NCBI GenBank assembly: GCA_021292165.1
Contig: JAHFWL010001240.1
Coordinates: 1-64,000, forward strand
DNA: 64,000 bases
DNA from: Shinisaurus crocodilurus
Lineage: Eukaryota; Chordata; Lepidosauria; Squamata; Shinisauridae
Direction of reading: 5' to 3'
How positions within the stretch are numbered: the stretch's first letter is position 1; every line of letters begins with the position of its first letter. The notes below the pieces were generated by a model. It had not been told where the DNA came from. It worked only from the letters and a program-made list of their open reading frames with translations, and made no database searches. Of this stretch, positions 1 through 10,156 are shown piece by piece. A program made the position numbers and the translations under genes.

Positions 1-3
1 AAT

Positions 4-4
<1 letters not shown>

Positions 5-35
<31 letters not shown>
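5..35. repeat. (CT)n microsatellite
   Basis: About 15 uninterrupted CT units at the left edge of the window, followed by a short AG-rich stretch. Confidence 0.95.
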
Positions 36-39
<4 letters not shown>

Positions 40-1399
40 GAGAGAGACAGAGATCATGGTTTCCTGGAATTCAAGTTAGTTACCTCTCAAAAAAGTCTTG
101 AAAAGAAACTGAAGGCATACCCTGATCATCAGGCCAGGGTGTTTTCCTGCCCTGTTTTAGTTTTTGTGGTATCGTCCTGAACAAAAGCAGGTTAACCAGT
201 CTGGCAAGGTGAGGTGGCCACGTCAGGTGGGAGATTTTGGGTGCCATTAAGGGTGGTAGAGAGGGAAGTGGACAGATTTGCTCCCTGGGGCACAATCCAT
301 CAGGACTGCCTACTGTTCTTGCCTCATCTATCTGTATCTTAGAGCTGGATTGAGGCATCGGAGTTTGCCTACCTGGCTGACATAAACTCACACTATGGTG
401 CAATGAGATTATTGTTTTAATCCTGCCCTAAAGTATACTGGGTGCCAAACAGCTGGGAAATGGAATGTTCTACTTATCTTCTTCAATTTTGAACCCTCTT
501 AGTGCCATTGTGCATATTTTTCTGGATGAAATTGAGGCTTTACTTGTAACAAATCACACTGTTGATGGAACAGAGTGGTTAATTTCATAGGATGGGTGTC
601 AGGCAGGGGCTCAGAACAGGCCTGGGTGCCACTCTTCCTTGCCTGAAAAATCTGTCACCTCTGTGCAAGTGGAAACTAAGGCACTCTGTATATGCCCAGG
701 GACTGGCTCTACTGTTCATAAGCTCCAAGGATTTCTGCCATAGAAAGATTATTCCAATTGTGAGCCCTGAGGGTGGCCTGATTTCAATATACGGTCAGAT
801 TGGATATGACATCTATTTGTTTTCCACAAACAGGCTAACGAAAAACAGGCCATGGGCACAAGATGAACCATCATTACCCACCTCACCCCACTAGAGGGCA
901 GTGTTTAGCACTGTAATGCTCCACATGCGCTCATGGATCTACATCAGTGAAACTTTGTTTAAGTAACTCAGTGAAGCTGCAGGGGCAGGAAATCTCACCT
1001 CTTGGGTGCACCTTTCTGTCTGGCGATGGCCACTGATGGTTTTCATATCCTCAGAGCCTCTTAAATGTGCGCCTTTTGGATGGCAGATCACTGCATTCGT
1101 CATGGGCAGGACGGCAGCGCGATTGGGTGGGATGCCCTTGCGGTTCCCACGTGCTGCTTGTCCCACGTGCTCCTTCCTTTGGCAGCAGTCCTGGGCCTTC
1201 GGCAGCCAGGCTCTTACAGGGGAGGCACTGCGATCGTTCTCAGCGTGAGCTGCTAGAATCGTCATTCTTCTGGGTTCAGCTGCCTCCGCTTCAGCCTTGG
1301 GAGCAGAGTGCGGACGAGTCGTCTTGGCTGTGTTTGCTTGGGATAATGGAAGTTGTCGTCCCAACACATCCAGAAGGCTGTCCTTAGTGCATGGATGCT
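36..1399. other. Intergenic stretch, nothing recognised
   Basis: No gene or clear repeat is visible. A GC-richer block at about 1000-1370 is open in several frames on both strands, but no frame resembles a known protein and there are no plausible splice borders, so I treat the open frames as chance. Confidence 0.5.
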
Positions 1400-1479
1400 A
1401 CAAGTGCAATCATATCCATGTTTACCTGGAAGTAAGTCCCACTGTGTCCCATAGGGCTTACTCACAAGTGTGTATAGCA
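1400..1479. repeat. MITE-D, short TGCAATCC/AAGTAAG repeat
   Basis: A roughly 80-base member of a family seen about ten times in the window. It starts with a GCAATC(C) motif, carries AAGTAAGTCCCA and an inverse TTACT half, and ends near a degenerate copy of the start. It looks like a small non-autonomous DNA element; class not determined. Confidence 0.5.
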
Positions 1480-1634
1480 TGGGTGGGGAACTCACAACTC
1501 ATGGGCCGCATTATGCCCTGAAGGCCTCCCAACTTGGCCTGCGGAGGCCTTTTCCCCTCCCCAGAGAGGCTCCCACACAGCCCTCACCCTTCCTTGTCAG
1601 GAATGGCAAGGGGTCCCTGGAGTTGGCTCTGCCT

Positions 1635-1635
<1 letters not shown>

Positions 1636-1673
<38 letters not shown>
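1636..1673. repeat. (TG)n microsatellite
   Basis: About 19 TG units. It faces a (CA)n run 140 bases downstream, so the two tracts are mutually complementary on one strand. Confidence 0.95.
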
Positions 1674-1676
<3 letters not shown>

Positions 1677-1812
1677 GAATCTTTGCACAAGGGAGGGAGA
1701 AAGGGCAGGGACTCTGGCCTCACCCAGTCTTGGCTGTGATGGCCTGGCACACTGCTGGTCTACAGCCCCCTGATGTCTCTCCCTAATGTGACTCTGGCCC
1801 TTGGGCCAAAAT

Positions 1813-1813
<1 letters not shown>

Positions 1814-1859
<46 letters not shown>
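1814..1859. repeat. (CA)n microsatellite
   Basis: About 23 CA units, complementary to the (TG)n run at 1636-1673. Confidence 0.95.
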
Positions 1860-1860
<1 letters not shown>

Positions 1861-2349
1861 GTATGGGATTGCAGCTTAAGGCACTCTGCAGTCCACTGCC
1901 TTCCGTTTCACGCACTGCAGCTGCTGAGATCTCTTCTGAATTGCTGGTAATGTATCGTGGGACAATTTACGTTTTCCGAGTATATCTTTAACCAAATCAC
2001 TTTCCTGTTTTGTTTTCATTGGTAGAAGACTGGCAGCTGCAAAGTAAAAGCATACAGAAAGCAGAGCTGAACAGAGACTTCAATCATGCATAGCAGAGGC
2101 TGGGCAGTGGGATAAGAGTTTGGGTTTTACAGATGTGTCCCTATTTTTGTCTGTGAAATTTTGGAGGTTATGCTGTAATCTCCCCCAACTCTTAGAACCT
2201 CTTACCTTGCTGGGTCATTAAGTAATGTATAAAACTTTTGCTTGGCAGGCTTCCCTGGTGAACAGGCCCTCCCAACTCTTCCCAAAATGCCTCCCACACA
2301 CACACAAAATCTACCGTGCTTTTGGGTCTGGAGGACTCTCCACCTTGAT

Positions 2350-2475
2350 GTCCTGCTAAATGCATCAGTGTTTGCTTTGGACTCCAAGAAGGCGTTTCTT
2401 GCGCTTGGCAACTTCATCAGGTGGGTATCAAATTTTCGCTCTCCAAATGCCACCTGGCTGAAATTTGCCTCCTCT
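2350..2475 (+). pseudogene. L1-like reverse transcriptase scrap
   Basis: The + frame reads ALDSKKAF, then LGNFIRWV and SPNATW. These match the order of blocks in L1 ORF2 reverse transcriptase (LDxxKAFD..., then ...FIxWI...PxAx), but the segment between them is deleted. Only about 40 codons remain and no flanking L1 sequence is obvious. A chance resemblance cannot be excluded. Confidence 0.4.
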
Positions 2476-2640
2476 GCTGCTGCACTCTTCAGCTCGGCTC
2501 GTGTTACAAAAAGTTGCTTTCCTAATTCATAAAAAATATATATACACATCGAAGTATCTTCCCACTGTGACCATCTTTTTCCAAGATTCTCTTTCCGTTC
2601 TTAACTCCTGCTGGAAACCCATTTGAATATGGGCCAGAAG

Positions 2641-2642
<2 letters not shown>

Positions 2643-2675
<33 letters not shown>
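2643..2675. repeat. (TC)n microsatellite
   Basis: About 16 TC units, uninterrupted. Confidence 0.95.
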
Positions 2676-2678
<3 letters not shown>

Positions 2679-2679
2679 G

Positions 2680-4080
2680 GTTCAAATTTTGCAACTGACA
2701 AGCCTGGCCTAGACCCATATTTCTCACACCAGTTGTTATCACCTACATTCTGTGCTAAGTCCCATCTTGGGTTTAAATGTATGCAGCCGCACTCAACTTC
2801 CTTTGAAAGCTCCTGGATGAAGTAGTCCCTATCAATGAGGGTTTCAAAGGGACCCAGCTCACTTTATGCTTGCAATGACTTTACTGTACTTTGGTAAGAG
2901 GAAGGGGTCCCCAGCGATAGACTAATGTCCAAGGTTCATAATCTGCATAATCTGATGGTCAGTAATTCAGACACGTATCTCTTTACACACAACGTTTTCA
3001 ACCGGGCGTGTCCTCCTTTACTTTCCTGCTTCTTTTGGGTGTTGCACATGCCACACTCTTGTCGCTCAATGAATGCACAAGAGTAACCGGAATAATTCAG
3101 GACAATTAATTCTGTGTGAATGAGTGATCCTTAGGTGAAGAAAGATGTGTCTGAGCATTCACTGAGCGTGTAGCTTGCTGATAGGTTGCTGGGATCAAAG
3201 ACTATTTCTGTACGACGACGTTTGCTCACGCAAGCAAGTCTTTGACACAATCTGTGTGGTGCATCCCAAGGTGGCCATGTGCCCTGCTTTACAGAGGACT
3301 GTCCTCTAATTTGAAGGCACCTTCTGTTCAAAGGGCTGTCCAGTCCAAGTTCAGTTTAAAGATAAAGAACCATCAGAAGGGAGCGCAAGGGACCACAGAT
3401 GGATGTTGCCCATTCACCTGGAGGACTGACTGAGCTGGCATGCAAGTCATCTGGTCGCAGTCTTCCGCACAAGGGTGAGATGTGTTTTGTTTCTCTCTAA
3501 ATTACAGTCATTGTTTCTAAATATATATTTAGATAGGTATTCTTTATATGTATTTAGAAATAGGTGTATATTAGCATATGCAAATTTTCTGCAGATTCGT
3601 GCCATCCTTTCTGTCCTCTTTTTTGTGTGTGATGCAAAAGTGGCCAACCAAGACGCCCCTATTGTGTGTTTCTTCAATTGTGCCCCTAAAAATATTTCCT
3701 GCTCAAGTATCTGTGTGGTTTCTTGTACAGTTGTGTGGGCCGCATGTGTGTTTGTTATTAGGACTGCCAGGTGATGAAATAATTTTTAATTGCTTCATCG
3801 TTTGCCTTTTAACCCGCTAATCAATTCTGTTTGAATCAGTCTACATGCTACCAAAACCTCAAACCCGATTATTATTGAGATAACTTATAATTTAATAAAC
3901 AGCTGCAGTCTATTGTTAGAAGGAAAGGTCATATTTTAATATTTTCATTTCCCTTCCTTAGGACAGTTGCACACCAAAGACAAAACAGCCTCAGAGATAC
4001 TGTGCCCTTTAATTGCAGTTCCACTGATTAAAATCTGCCTTCGCCAGTCAGTCCTATTAATCTGAGAGGTGATCGATCAT
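2680..4080. other. Non-repetitive intergenic DNA with an AT-rich block
   Basis: No gene is seen. From about 3480 to 4075 the sequence is AT-rich, free of recognisable repeats and contains homeodomain-like TAAT motifs, an octamer ATGCAAAT at about 3578 and a CAGCTG E-box at about 3901. It has the look of old unique sequence and could be a conserved non-coding element, but conservation cannot be judged from one genome. Confidence 0.35.
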
Positions 4081-4084
4081 AGTG

Positions 4085-4295
4085 GTGAAAAGGATGAGCT
4101 GGAAATTCCCAGTTAAAATCTCACCTTACAACCATGAAACTCACTCGGGTAACCTTAAGGCAAGCCATTCCCTCTGAGCCTCAGTCTTCCATCTCCAGTA
4201 TGGGGATAATAGTACTGCTGTACCTTAAAGGGCTGTTGTAAGGAATGTTAAGATAATATATGTGAACTACGCTAAATATTTGGTACTTTTTAAAC
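4085..4295 (+). repeat. MIR-like SINE (CORE type)
   Basis: The order of motifs is that of MIR: a degenerate tRNA-like region, then CTCTGAGCCTCAGT, then ATGGGGATAATAGTACTG, then GGGCTGTTGTAAGGA and a tail. It is an old, diverged copy in + orientation. Confidence 0.75.
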
Positions 4296-4317
4296 CATTT
4301 AAAACATTTTGATTGAC

Positions 4318-4438
4318 TTAAGGTGCAATCCTATGCAAGTTGAGACAGAAAAAAAGGCTTACAATTCCCAGCATGCCTGGCATGCTGGGAGTTGTAGGCC
4401 TTTTTTTCTGTCTCAACTTGCATAGGTTTGCACCCTAA
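4318..4438. mobile_element. MITE-B, palindromic hairpin element
   Basis: A near-perfect palindrome of about 120 bases. The left arm begins TTAAGGTGCAATCCTATGC; the right arm is its inverse, ending GCACCCTAA. The centre is GCATGCC/GGCATGC flanked by CAACTCCCAGC-like sequence. TTAA or TA at the ends would suit a piggyBac- or mariner-type element. At least five more copies lie in this window. Confidence 0.8.
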
Positions 4439-4580
4439 AAGATGTACCCCGGATTAACTGGGCAGCACATTTTAAAAAGATATTCTAATGCAGCTACATA
4501 TTAAAAACTCTAAACAACAAGCCTGGCCATAGAAGAGACGTATCCTTCGGGGTAAGAGATGCCTGCTGCAGATACACATA

Positions 4581-4828
4581 CAGTAATACCTTGGATTGCA
4601 AGTAACTTGGTTTGAGAGCGTTTTGCAAGACAAGCAAATTTTTAATTTTTTTTTTAAACTTGATATACAAGTGACGTCTTGCAATACAAGTACTGTAGTA
4701 CGGCTTAAATTAAAAATCTCTGTACAATTTTTTTTGAGGGAATTTCATTTTGATATAAGAGTGTTTAGGGTGCAATCCTATAAGCACGTTTCCGGAATGA
4801 ATTATGCTCTCAATCCAAGGCATGACTG
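4581..4828. mobile_element. MITE-C, pogo/Tigger-like element, copy 1
   Basis: A 248-base element with terminal inverted repeats CAGTAATACCTTGGATTG and its inverse ending GGCATGACTG, flanked on both sides by TA (4579-4580, 4829-4830). The TA duplication and CAG start fit the pogo/Tigger branch of Tc1/mariner. There is no coding capacity. A second copy is at 45531-45796. Confidence 0.75.
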
Positions 4829-4904
4829 TACATGGATCATCGAAAAACACTGTGCACTTTTTTCTTTAGAACTATTTGGTTCTCGTCTTCAAATGCACAT
4901 GGCC

Positions 4905-5229
4905 CTTTGTGGGCAGCGTCACCCGCAGGGGCCTGTTTCTCGGGCACATGTGGAAGGGCTTTCTCCTGCGTTGCCCCCAAACTGTGGAACGAACGCGCCC
5001 TCTCAAGAACCACAGTTGGCTCCTTACTCCTTTGGCTTTTAGAAAAGGTGTGAAGAGATGCATATTTTCGATTTAGCCTTTAAAAATAGTGTAGTTTTAA
5101 TGTCTTGAATGTTTTTACTGCTTTTGATGTTCTTGGTTTCTTGTTGTGTTAAGGTCTTGTGATACACTGCCTTGATGGCTTTTTAGTAGATAAAGTGTTC
5201 TATAAATGTTAATACTAAATAAATATGTA
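4905..5229 (+). repeat. L2/CR1-like LINE 3' end
   Basis: The + strand encodes a scrambled APKLWNE motif followed by a short K-rich tail, like the extreme C terminus of L2/CR1-type reverse transcriptases (APxLWNxLP...FKxxLKT). It is followed by a T-rich 3' UTR and an AAATAAATATG tail. Frameshifts break the frame. Confidence 0.6.
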
Positions 5230-5232
5230 GAT

Positions 5233-5288
5233 TAAAGGTGAAATCCTATGCATGTTTAGACAGAAAAAAAGGCCTACAACTCCCAGCC
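5233..5288. mobile_element. MITE-B half copy
   Basis: Left arm only: AAGGTGAAATCCTATGCATG, then the GACAGAAAAAAAGGCCTACA block. The other half is missing or replaced by the adjacent pyrimidine-rich minisatellite. Confidence 0.65.
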
Positions 5289-5486
5289 ACTAGCCTTGCT
5301 ATTTCTCTCCACCCAACCCCTTTCCTCGCTATTTCTCTCCCTTCCCAGCCCCTGGCCTGGCTCTTTCTCTCCCACTCAACCCTTTATCTTGCTGTTTCTC
5401 TCCACTCCCAGCCTCTAGCCTTGCCCTTTCTCTACCCTCTCCCCCTTTGCCTTGCTATTTCCTGCAGCCTCTGGCCTCGCTATTTG

Positions 5487-5489
<3 letters not shown>
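5289..5489. repeat. Degenerate ~28-base minisatellite
   Basis: About seven imperfect units with the core CTTGCTATTTCTCTCC and a variable CAACCC/CAGCCC linker. A (CA)n run follows directly. Confidence 0.65.

Positions 5490-5525
<36 letters not shown>
5490..5525. repeat. (CA)n microsatellite
   Basis: About 17 CA units with one T interruption near the right end. Confidence 0.9.
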
Positions 5526-5526
<1 letters not shown>

Positions 5527-5539
5527 CCTCTCTTGACCA

Positions 5540-5680
5540 GCCAGGCCCGCAGAGCAACCATTATGTGACTAGCCACATCCTCCATGGGAGCCATTTTGTG
5601 GTGGTGCCCACAGCAGTTTCTCGAACTCCCAAAGGTGCCCACGGTCCAAATAGATTGGGGACCTCTGCCTTAAGCGCTCC
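5540..5680. repeat. Fragment of a 'GCCATTTTGTGGTGG' interspersed repeat
   Basis: The segment GCCATTTTGTGGTGGTGCCCA through GGGGACCTCTGCC recurs in shortened form at 18190-18265. It probably belongs to a non-autonomous DNA transposon, with the GGGGACC(C/T)CTG end typical of hAT-type termini. Confidence 0.4.
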
Positions 5681-6118
5681 AGACTTCTCGGGGTGGACTT
5701 GCTTCCGCTGCACTTTTCCTGTTCCGCCTCTGCCCGCCCTCCCCCCTTGGTGTGTCTGAACTTCTCTTTGAGTTGTACCAGTGAGGAAGAACTATTTCGG
5801 TGTCAGCCTCAAAGTGCCTTTCTAAACTGGGGCCCAGATCCTTACCCATGCTTTATTTTGGGCAGTGCTTGAAATCATATCCCCCAGAGCTGAAGTCTAA
5901 GGAACAGTCAGCCAATGCAAACGGACAGAAGTGTCCAGCTCGACAATGTTGGGTTGCTGTTTCTCTCAGATGCTCTGGTCAGTCGGTTAATTCTCAGCGG
6001 GCTTGAACCAAACTGCAGCTGAAGGTGCTAAAAAGGAATGCCCAGAAAGGCCTGCCCTGCTGGAATGGGGGGTTTGGTACGAAGTTACCCAGTGCCTTCA
6101 TGTCCATGGAACACCAAA

Positions 6119-6195
6119 CTTAGGGCATAATCCTATGCATGTTTAGACAGAAAAAAAAGTCCTACAACTCCCAGCATGCCCCAGCCAGCTGTCTG
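6119..6195. mobile_element. MITE-B half copy
   Basis: Starts TTAGGGCATAATCCTATGCA and runs through CAACTCCCAGCATGCCCCAG to the hairpin centre. The second arm is absent, replaced by a (GT)n run at about 6210-6235. Confidence 0.7.
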
Positions 6196-6452
6196 TATCA
6201 GGATCACTGGTGTGTGTGTGTGTGTGTGTATGTGCGCGCGCGGCCCCTGACCCAGCATCACATGCAGCCCTCAAGACCAAAACCGTTGTGCACCCCTGCA
6301 TTAGAGTAATTTAATCTACACAGTGAATTTGGGTGCCAGATTCTGATGGCTCAATAGCCAAGACAGGGCCAGTGAGAAACAAGAGGGAGGTGTCCACATG
6401 TGTGGGTTTGCAGAAGCAGAAACCCCTTTTGGAAAAGAAACCTAAGTGGACC

Positions 6453-6453
<1 letters not shown>

Positions 6454-6489
<36 letters not shown>
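6454..6489. repeat. (CA)n microsatellite
   Basis: About 18 CA units, uninterrupted. Confidence 0.95.
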
Positions 6490-6491
<2 letters not shown>

Positions 6492-6699
6492 AAAAAAAAA
6501 GCCCAAAGAGGGACTGAACACGCTCAGTGACCAGTGGCCACAGAATACGAAGTGTCCGTTGCGGGGCAGGAATGGAAAACTGGGTGCAAAGGGTGAATGG
6601 AGTGCAGCATCCTGACAGAGAGCGAGGCTGGAGGGAACACGGGAGCGCCCTGCACTGTTCGTTGCAGGTCTCACTTGTCCAATCTAGCTGGGACTAAGG

Positions 6700-6798
6700 C
6701 AGTGTTCTCCAACCTTGGGTCCCCAGATGTTTTTGGCCTACAACTCCCAGCATGTTGTAGGCCAAAAACATCTGGGGGCCCAAGGTTGGAGAACACTG
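6700..6798. mobile_element. MITE-A, palindromic hAT element, 99-base copy
   Basis: Termini CAGTGTTCTCCAACC and GGTTGGAGAACACTG enclose a nearly complete hairpin. The flanks (GACTAAGG / GCACTAAG) resemble an imperfect 8-base duplication. It is shorter than the 135-base copies because the CAGCCAGC centre is missing. Confidence 0.85.
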
Positions 6799-6860
6799 GC
6801 ACTAAGGCATGAATGACCAAGACCAAGACACAGTCATATTTAGTATTTATATGATGCTGT

Positions 6861-6935
6861 TTTGAGTATTCGACCCCCTTCATGAAAGTTATCTCTGTTT
6901 TTTGAGTATTCGACCCCCTTCACGAAAGTTATCTC
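6861..6935. repeat. Direct 40-base duplication
   Basis: TTTGAGTATTCGACCCCCTT and the following CA(T/C)GAAAGTTATCTC occur twice with a period of 40 and one base difference. This is a recent tandem duplication at the edge of a SINE. Confidence 0.9.
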
Positions 6936-7098
6936 ACAAATCCTTACAACAGCCCCGTAAGGCAGCCTGGTGCTCTGATTCCCGTATTGCAAACAAGGGA
7001 CTGAGGCTGAGCTGATGATGGTGGCTGAGGTGAGACTTGAATTCGGGACTTTGCGGTTCACATCTTTGGCAGCTCACGCCCTGGACTACACGACAGCA
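6936..7098 (-). repeat. SINE-M, MIR-like tRNA-derived SINE
   Basis: Read on the minus strand, a tRNA-like head with a GGTTCGAAT-like B box (diverged) leads to a body with GCCTCAGTCCCTTG and GGGGCTGTTGTAAGG. Related copies are at 40768-40966 and 57250-57442. Confidence 0.6.
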
Positions 7099-7099
7099 G

Positions 7100-8605
7100 T
7101 TCTTCCCCTTCCTAGGTATTTGCTGCTGTGAAGTGTCCCAACTGCCTCTGGCTTTCTTCTTACACTTTATTAGTCAACATTCATAAAAGTGCCGTTTGAT
7201 CTCCACGTGCAAAGTATTATTTATTGTTGTGATTATTCGCGGCCACTGTAGCAAATCACGCCGCAATGAGGGACACCGCAGATTCCTTGCAGGCTTTTGC
7301 CTGCCCAAGAAAAATATCTCTCGACTTTGATCTAACCTTTGCTTTGGAAGCTGTTTCAAGTTTACATTTCGATTTCTAAAGATCACATTTCTTTTGAAAA
7401 CTTCCCTGGGGCCACAGAAGGGATTCCTTCTGAAAGTAAAAATATTCTGTATGGGGTGGGGTGCATTTTGCTTGGTGTGGGAATGTTAGCAAGTGAGTTC
7501 TGCCGTGGTTTTTAGAGATGCTATATTCTGTGTGCGTGTGTGTGCGTGTGTCTGCTTCAAGAAGATCCTTCCAAAGAAGAAACATTACTTTAAAAGGAAA
7601 GAAGCATCTCTCAGGCGCAGCAGTTCCCTTTCACAGTCAAAGTCAGCTTTGGAGGTGCAAGCAGGGCAGTCTTTCTCCCAGTGAAGGGTGCACGAGGGCA
7701 AAGTGTGTCCCCAGTGAGTTCCACTCTCCCCAAAGGATCCAGAATCAGCCTCCAAACTGTTTTTCAAGGCTGCTTCACACATTACATTTCTTAAGTGTAC
7801 TCCTAAGATATTCTTTTTTAACCTGAAGAATGTTGCTGAGTTTTCATGCTAGCTAAATCTTGAATGTATCCAAGGACGGGCCTTTTATCCTTGCTGAGAA
7901 CCCATGTGGATGAGCTAAAAGAACTTTACCCCCCCCCCAAATTAAATCTAAAATGGTGCCCCTGTAGCCTGACGTACCCCACAGGGTCATTGTGGGGTGA
8001 AATGAGAACTCGGTGTGTGCCATTCTGAAGGCTCTCTTCTCTTTCTCCCACACAACGAGCATCATTACGCAGGGGTAGGCTGCATTGTGGCTGTTGTCAC
8101 TGGATTGGGCCAGTGGGCTAGAGACAAAACCTTCTGGAAAGGGCCCTTGTGAGCTCCTGACAGGTGGCTTGTTAGGGGGCAACAGTCGGCATATTTGGCA
8201 GGCTTTGACTCTTGGAAGAAGAGGGCACACCGAGGGACAATTAGTTCAGTAGCTTTGGTTCCGGAGAGCATCAGAACATCTGAGCAGCAAAAGGGCACAG
8301 GAGGGAGGGTTCACTCACCCAAAGGACCATAAGGAGAAAGACGGCATCCCAGAGGAAACAGCTGTAAGCCTTCAGAACCTGCAGACTCCAAGGAGGACTT
8401 TGTGTCCATTGTGGAAATTGACCAAGGCGAGTAATGAACCTGAGCAGTGTCGGGGTTTGGCCATGCACAGGAAATGACCACCACTGGGGGTTCAGTTCTG
8501 GTGCAAGCCGACCAAGATCATTGTGAGGTGCTGAAAGGACATCAGAGAAGGCGCACGACATGCCTCTCTGGGGAGGGTTTTCAAAAGCCGGAGTACAACT
8601 ATCAC
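7100..8605. other. Intergenic, nothing recognised
   Basis: No gene or clear repeat is visible apart from short simple runs, such as a C run near 7930. Confidence 0.45.
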
Positions 8606-8609
8606 TTAA

Positions 8610-8629
8610 ACACACACACACACACACAC
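8610..8629. repeat. (CA)n microsatellite, short
   Basis: Ten CA units. Confidence 0.9.
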
Positions 8630-8639
8630 TTTTCAATCT

Positions 8640-9760
8640 GCGTGCTGGAGGGTGAAAGTTGAGAGATGGTTTGATCTTTTATTGATGATCATTGATGTCG
8701 TATGATACCAATAGTGAAGGCACATGGAGGGCTTAGTGGAGCCTCCCTCTGGCAACTGACGGCAGGGGCAGTGATGGCAAAAGGAGCGACCGTCACCTGA
8801 ACTGGTATCACGTGTGATGGGCCAAAGGGCGAATGATCATCGGGTTTGGTGTTACCTTTTGTAATCTGGGATTTTGTATCAAAGACTACCCAAGTGAGTG
8901 ACTGACACACGTTCTCCTTGAAGTTCTTGATTTCCTGCGTAGGAATTTGCACAGGTTCAGATTACTCCAAATATTTACACCTGGACTTGTGGGTGATCCT
9001 AAGGTCAGAGTGGATGGCTTTCATTCCAGCATTGATCCTCTCCAGCTGGCTCCTCCCAGCCAGTGTGGAAGGAAAGTGTCCCTTCGATACTGTTTCCTCT
9101 GAGCTAAGAAGGAGAGAGGGATTCCTTGCGCAGGAGAGCTTAATTTAAGTCGGGATGCAAAGTGGATGCTTCCATTTGCAAGAGGACAGTCGAGTTCCAC
9201 AGTTCTGGTTCCGCTCGGTCACCCTCATCCATCGGCTAGTCTCATTCTAACACAGAATCGGGCAGGATCTCCTGGGTTTAGCTGCCCTCCCAGCTGGAAG
9301 CAGGGAACGTATCTCCAGCTAGGCTTATACGGCCAGGTCTCTCTAGCGGCGAGGACGACTGAGAGGGCTTCCAGGTGGACGGCCTTGTGCGGCTGTTCCA
9401 TCTTTGTCTCCTTAACGGATTTTCTGCATTAAGGAAAAAGATGGAAGAAGCGGTAAGAAAACAGGGGAGGGTCACGATGAGCGGGAGAGGACGACATCTG
9501 GACACCCCCGTAAGCGTGCGTGAAGGAGACAGGATGATGGCTCCGTCATCATAGCCCCATCTGGAAGCACCCAGAGAACCTGGCCACGGTGCTTCATTTC
9601 AGGCTGGGCGTGCCGGCGTTTCCCAAACAGTGCAATTCCTGCCCCGCCCATTCAGTGGAGAGGAGCTTCATTGGGTTGGTTCTGAGTGCTGAATTGACAG
9701 GAGGAATCGTGACCCACTGGGGTGTATCCCCTTTTGATCACTGCAGCTGCCATTGTAGTA
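8640..9760. other. Intergenic, nothing recognised
   Basis: No coding, RNA or repeat signature that I can support. Confidence 0.45.
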
Positions 9761-9764
9761 CCAC

Positions 9765-9972
9765 CCCACGTGGGGAGCCCACAAGCAGGACATGAGCCCC
9801 GCACCCTCCCACTCACTCGTGTTCCCCACTGACTGGTGTAGAGGACATACTGGCTTTAATCCTGGAGGCAGCATATATCGCCCTCGTGACTGGTTGCCAT
9901 CGATAACCTGCTCCTCCTCCATGAATTTGTCTAAACTCCCCCCTTTAAAGCCATCCAAATTGGTGGCCATCA
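9765..9972 (-). repeat. CR1-like repeat, interrupted
   Basis: Contains GCCCACAAGCAGGACATGAG, GTTCCCCACTGACTGGTGT and CCATCCAAATTGGTGGCCAT in the same order as the copies at 33571 and 58125. It breaks off after GGTGGCCATCAC, and the expected continuation TACATCTTGTGGTA reappears at about 10248. The LINE fragment in between is therefore a nested insertion. Confidence 0.65.
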
Positions 9973-9985
9973 CAAAGGTTCCATG

Positions 9986-10156
9986 GACTTTGAAGAAGCC
10001 CGAGTGCAAGGTGAAAGGGAGAAACGTGCTAAGCGAAAAGCACGTCAAATGAATCCTTTACAGGACCATCTTCTATCTGGTAACCTGTGTCCTCACTGTG
10101 GGAAGCTGTGTGGATCTAGAATTGGCCTCCACAGTCACTTACGGACCCATCGCTAG
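9986..10156 (+). pseudogene. LINE polyprotein C-terminal fragment with a zinc-finger-like motif
   Basis: An uninterrupted 56-codon frame ends in a stop (TAG at 10154-10156). It has a basic stretch (EREKRAKRKARQ), then CPHCGKLCGSRIGLHSHLRT with CX2C...HX3H spacing. C-terminal motifs of the form CxxCxxxCxSRIGLxSHxR are common at the ends of vertebrate LINE polyproteins. It has no upstream reverse transcriptase, so this is a 5'-truncated copy. The LINE subfamily is not determined. Confidence 0.7.

Noticed and set aside
939..1367. Possible processed pseudogene on the minus strand (142 codons)
   Set aside because: The K/A/P-rich look suggested a ribosomal-type protein, but I could not match any family in any of the three frames.
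1622..1859. Frames encoding poly-(CV) or poly-(HT) stretches
   Set aside because: They are translations of (TG)n and (CA)n runs. The same artefact recurs at 5490, 6454, 10435, 23606 and 31591.
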